A stretch of 60,000 nucleotides of DNA from Bugula neritina (taxonomy: Eukaryota > Bryozoa > Gymnolaemata > Cheilostomatida > Bugulidae). Positions 46,393 to 60,000 of this stretch are shown here, in pieces. Location of the stretch: assembly GCA_964035545.1 (NCBI GenBank), contig OZ037767.1:17611781-17671780 (forward strand), written 5' to 3'. The position numbers were made by a program, and so were the translations under genes. Position 1 is the stretch's first letter, and every line of letters starts with the position of its first letter. A model generated the notes under the pieces. It saw only the letters and a program-made list of their open reading frames with translations. It had not been told where the DNA came from and ran no database searches.

Positions 46393-48408
46393 TATTAAAA
46401 CAAACCGTTGCTGCAATTAAAGCAACAATATAATTTTAATTTAAATCAGTTAGTCAATAACTATAATAAAAATAAAAATAATTATTAGAAGTTAGAATAC
46501 TTAATCTTCTTTTATTAGCCATACTTGTTGACATATTGATATTATCATAATATATATGATAGAAATCTCAAACGGGTTTAGTTAACAATTATTTAATGAG
46601 CTAAGAATTGCATCCAAAGCATTACCTATTTAAAAATTACAGTGGCTATAAAGTCCACAATCACCAATGGTTGAAAAATTAGGCGCAATATTCAGACTTG
46701 GTCAGTGGATAGTGCCTAGTAGTAGTACTAGACCTAGTACTAGTAGCAGCAAATGCAATCAACTGCAAGTTAACTACTGCGATGCTAATTATCCCTTCAA
46801 TAAAACTATTATGTTCTAAGAATTTTTAGAAACTGCAGCAATTAATCTTAATAACAATTTTAAATCAAAGGACTAATCTTATAAAAGACTTTACATATTA
46901 CTTTCAAAACCGGAAACGCTTGGTTAACAACAATAAGTTACTATTGAGGGTATAATCTCTAAAAGGCATTTTACAATACATTTTTCAATAAAATGTTATA
47001 ACAAAAAAACATACACACAAATTTATTGTTTATTTTGCAAAATATTTAATAAAAACTAATAAAAACAATTCACTCGTTTTAGTGCACTACTGTCACGTGA
47101 TCTACTAAAGGGAATTAAACAAAGCTGGAGTACTACCACTCAAAGTTAATGTGAATAGTATAATTATAATATTAATGTAACGTTGATTTGCTTTGACATA
47201 ACAACCAGGAAGCTTTAGGTTTGTAATATGTTTATATACAAGCTTCGTGAGTAAGTGCATAATATGAATTCAAACTTTTCTTGATTTAGATGTTCAAACC
47301 AAATGATAAACTTGAACTAAGTCACTGCCAGTGTGAGTGTCACTGGTGACTGTCAGACTCAGTGCGAGTGTCAGAAATCAAAATCGAGGCTCAGGTTAGA
47401 ATTACACTTACTGTTCGACAACGTTTGTTGCAGGTGGTGGTACTTGCACTTTGAGTCTGACTTAGCCTTACAGTCATTTTTTAATTTCTATTAGTATTAG
47501 TATTACTAGTACTAGTAGTAGTAGTACTCTACTCTCACTCTCTGGCTGTTTTTAGTAAGTCAAACTGTAAGTAGTAATGCTAGTAGTACTAGTACTAATA
47601 TAACTCATAGTAATAGTACTAGTAGTACTAGGAGCAGTAGCAGCGCCAGCAACAGTAGTAGTTTTAATTTCTTGGTAATACTCTATGACTAATACTAATA
47701 GTAATACTAATACTAATAAGTAATAGTATTAGTTGGCAATAAATTAAATCTATTGCGTTTAACCTTAGTCGTTTAAGTTTTTGAAGCATAAATGATGACC
47801 ATTATGAAATGCAAATTAATATTAGTTATCAAGTAATGGGAACTACTATTATAATTTAATAATTGATTAATTGTAAGACAATAATAAAACTGAGTCACTT
47901 TGAAGGTTAGAGTACGACTATCATTACTATTACTATGATTGTGAGTTATACTAGTACTACTAGTAATAGTACTGCTAGTCATTTCAAGTTTAATCTACTG
48001 AATCAGTAGTAGATGTAGACAGTACGTCCCTATAACTATCAGTAGCGGATAATTATATTATAATTATATTGATTTATAATATAAGGCAATAATTTAATAT
48101 AATAATTAAATGAAATTTAATGATGTAAATAAAACTATAGTAATAGAAAATAATAAATGCTATATGTAATTAATAGTGTTATAGCCCCTGCTAGTGCCAC
48201 TAGTATTACAATGACTCAGTTTTACCATTAGCTGTAGTATCAAATAGCTTTAATATACTACATCTATGAACACTAAAAGGTCATAGTTTATATTATCATA
48301 TAACTTCCTCTTGAATACTTTATGTCTTGAGATCTCCTTGTTTGTAGTACTGTGTAGCCAGAAGTTCACACTTATTTGGTTGGGGCGTTTAAGTAGGACC
48401 CTGTAAAG
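46393..48408. promoter_or_regulatory. divergent region ANKRD45-HECTD1
   Basis: 2 kb with no gene. Cryptically simple TACTAGTAGTA and TAATAGT words fill 47480-48220. No TATA box can be assigned. Confidence 0.5.

Positions 48409-60000
<11,592 letters not shown>

Overview
The window is animal nuclear DNA. It holds eight intron-rich protein genes with GT-AG introns and no operons, phage or bacterial features. A recognisable ROR/NR1F nuclear receptor, together with homologues of ZO/TJP, HECTD1, ANKRD45, CCSAP, GPATCH11 and ERG28, points to an invertebrate bilaterian. I cannot name the phylum. All exon models were built by hand by requiring AG/GT junctions and matching phases.

Layout, left to right: (1) a ZO/TJP scaffold gene on the minus strand from 12315 off the left edge, divergent from (2) CCSAP, plus, 13340-14710; (3) GPATCH11, plus, 16343-18128; convergent with (4) a secreted cysteine-rich modular protein, minus, 24114-19011; (5) an ROR-type nuclear receptor, minus, 39460-26368, divergent from (6) ERG28, plus, 40782-42765; convergent with (7) ANKRD45, minus, 46392-44134, divergent from (8) HECTD1, plus, 48409 to beyond the right edge. 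The genes are functionally unrelated: junction scaffold, centriole/cilium proteins, a spliceosome-linked G-patch protein, a transcription factor, sterol synthesis and ubiquitin ligation. Head-to-head pairs probably share promoter regions.

The striking property of the window is its introns. Most introns of ZO, the cysteine-rich gene, ROR, ANKRD45 and HECTD1, and two in GPATCH11, are filled by tandem arrays (units of about 12 to 41 bp), with a different unit in each intron. In at least ten introns the unit contains the splice junction itself: the last bases of the upstream exon plus the 5' splice site, or the 3' splice site plus the first bases of the next exon. Several arrays are therefore head-to-tail runs of GT...AG mini-introns. 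Four array introns have a length divisible by three and no in-frame stop, so retaining them would insert a peptide repeat without breaking the protein. This is what growth of introns by tandem duplication across AG|GT junctions would look like, and it is the best candidate here for something undescribed.

Intergenic and promoter-proximal DNA is AT-rich, with cryptically simple TAC/AGT/TAT words around several transcription starts. I saw no transposon with coding capacity, no tRNA or rRNA, and no CRISPR. Nearly all other long open frames are translations of the tandem arrays.
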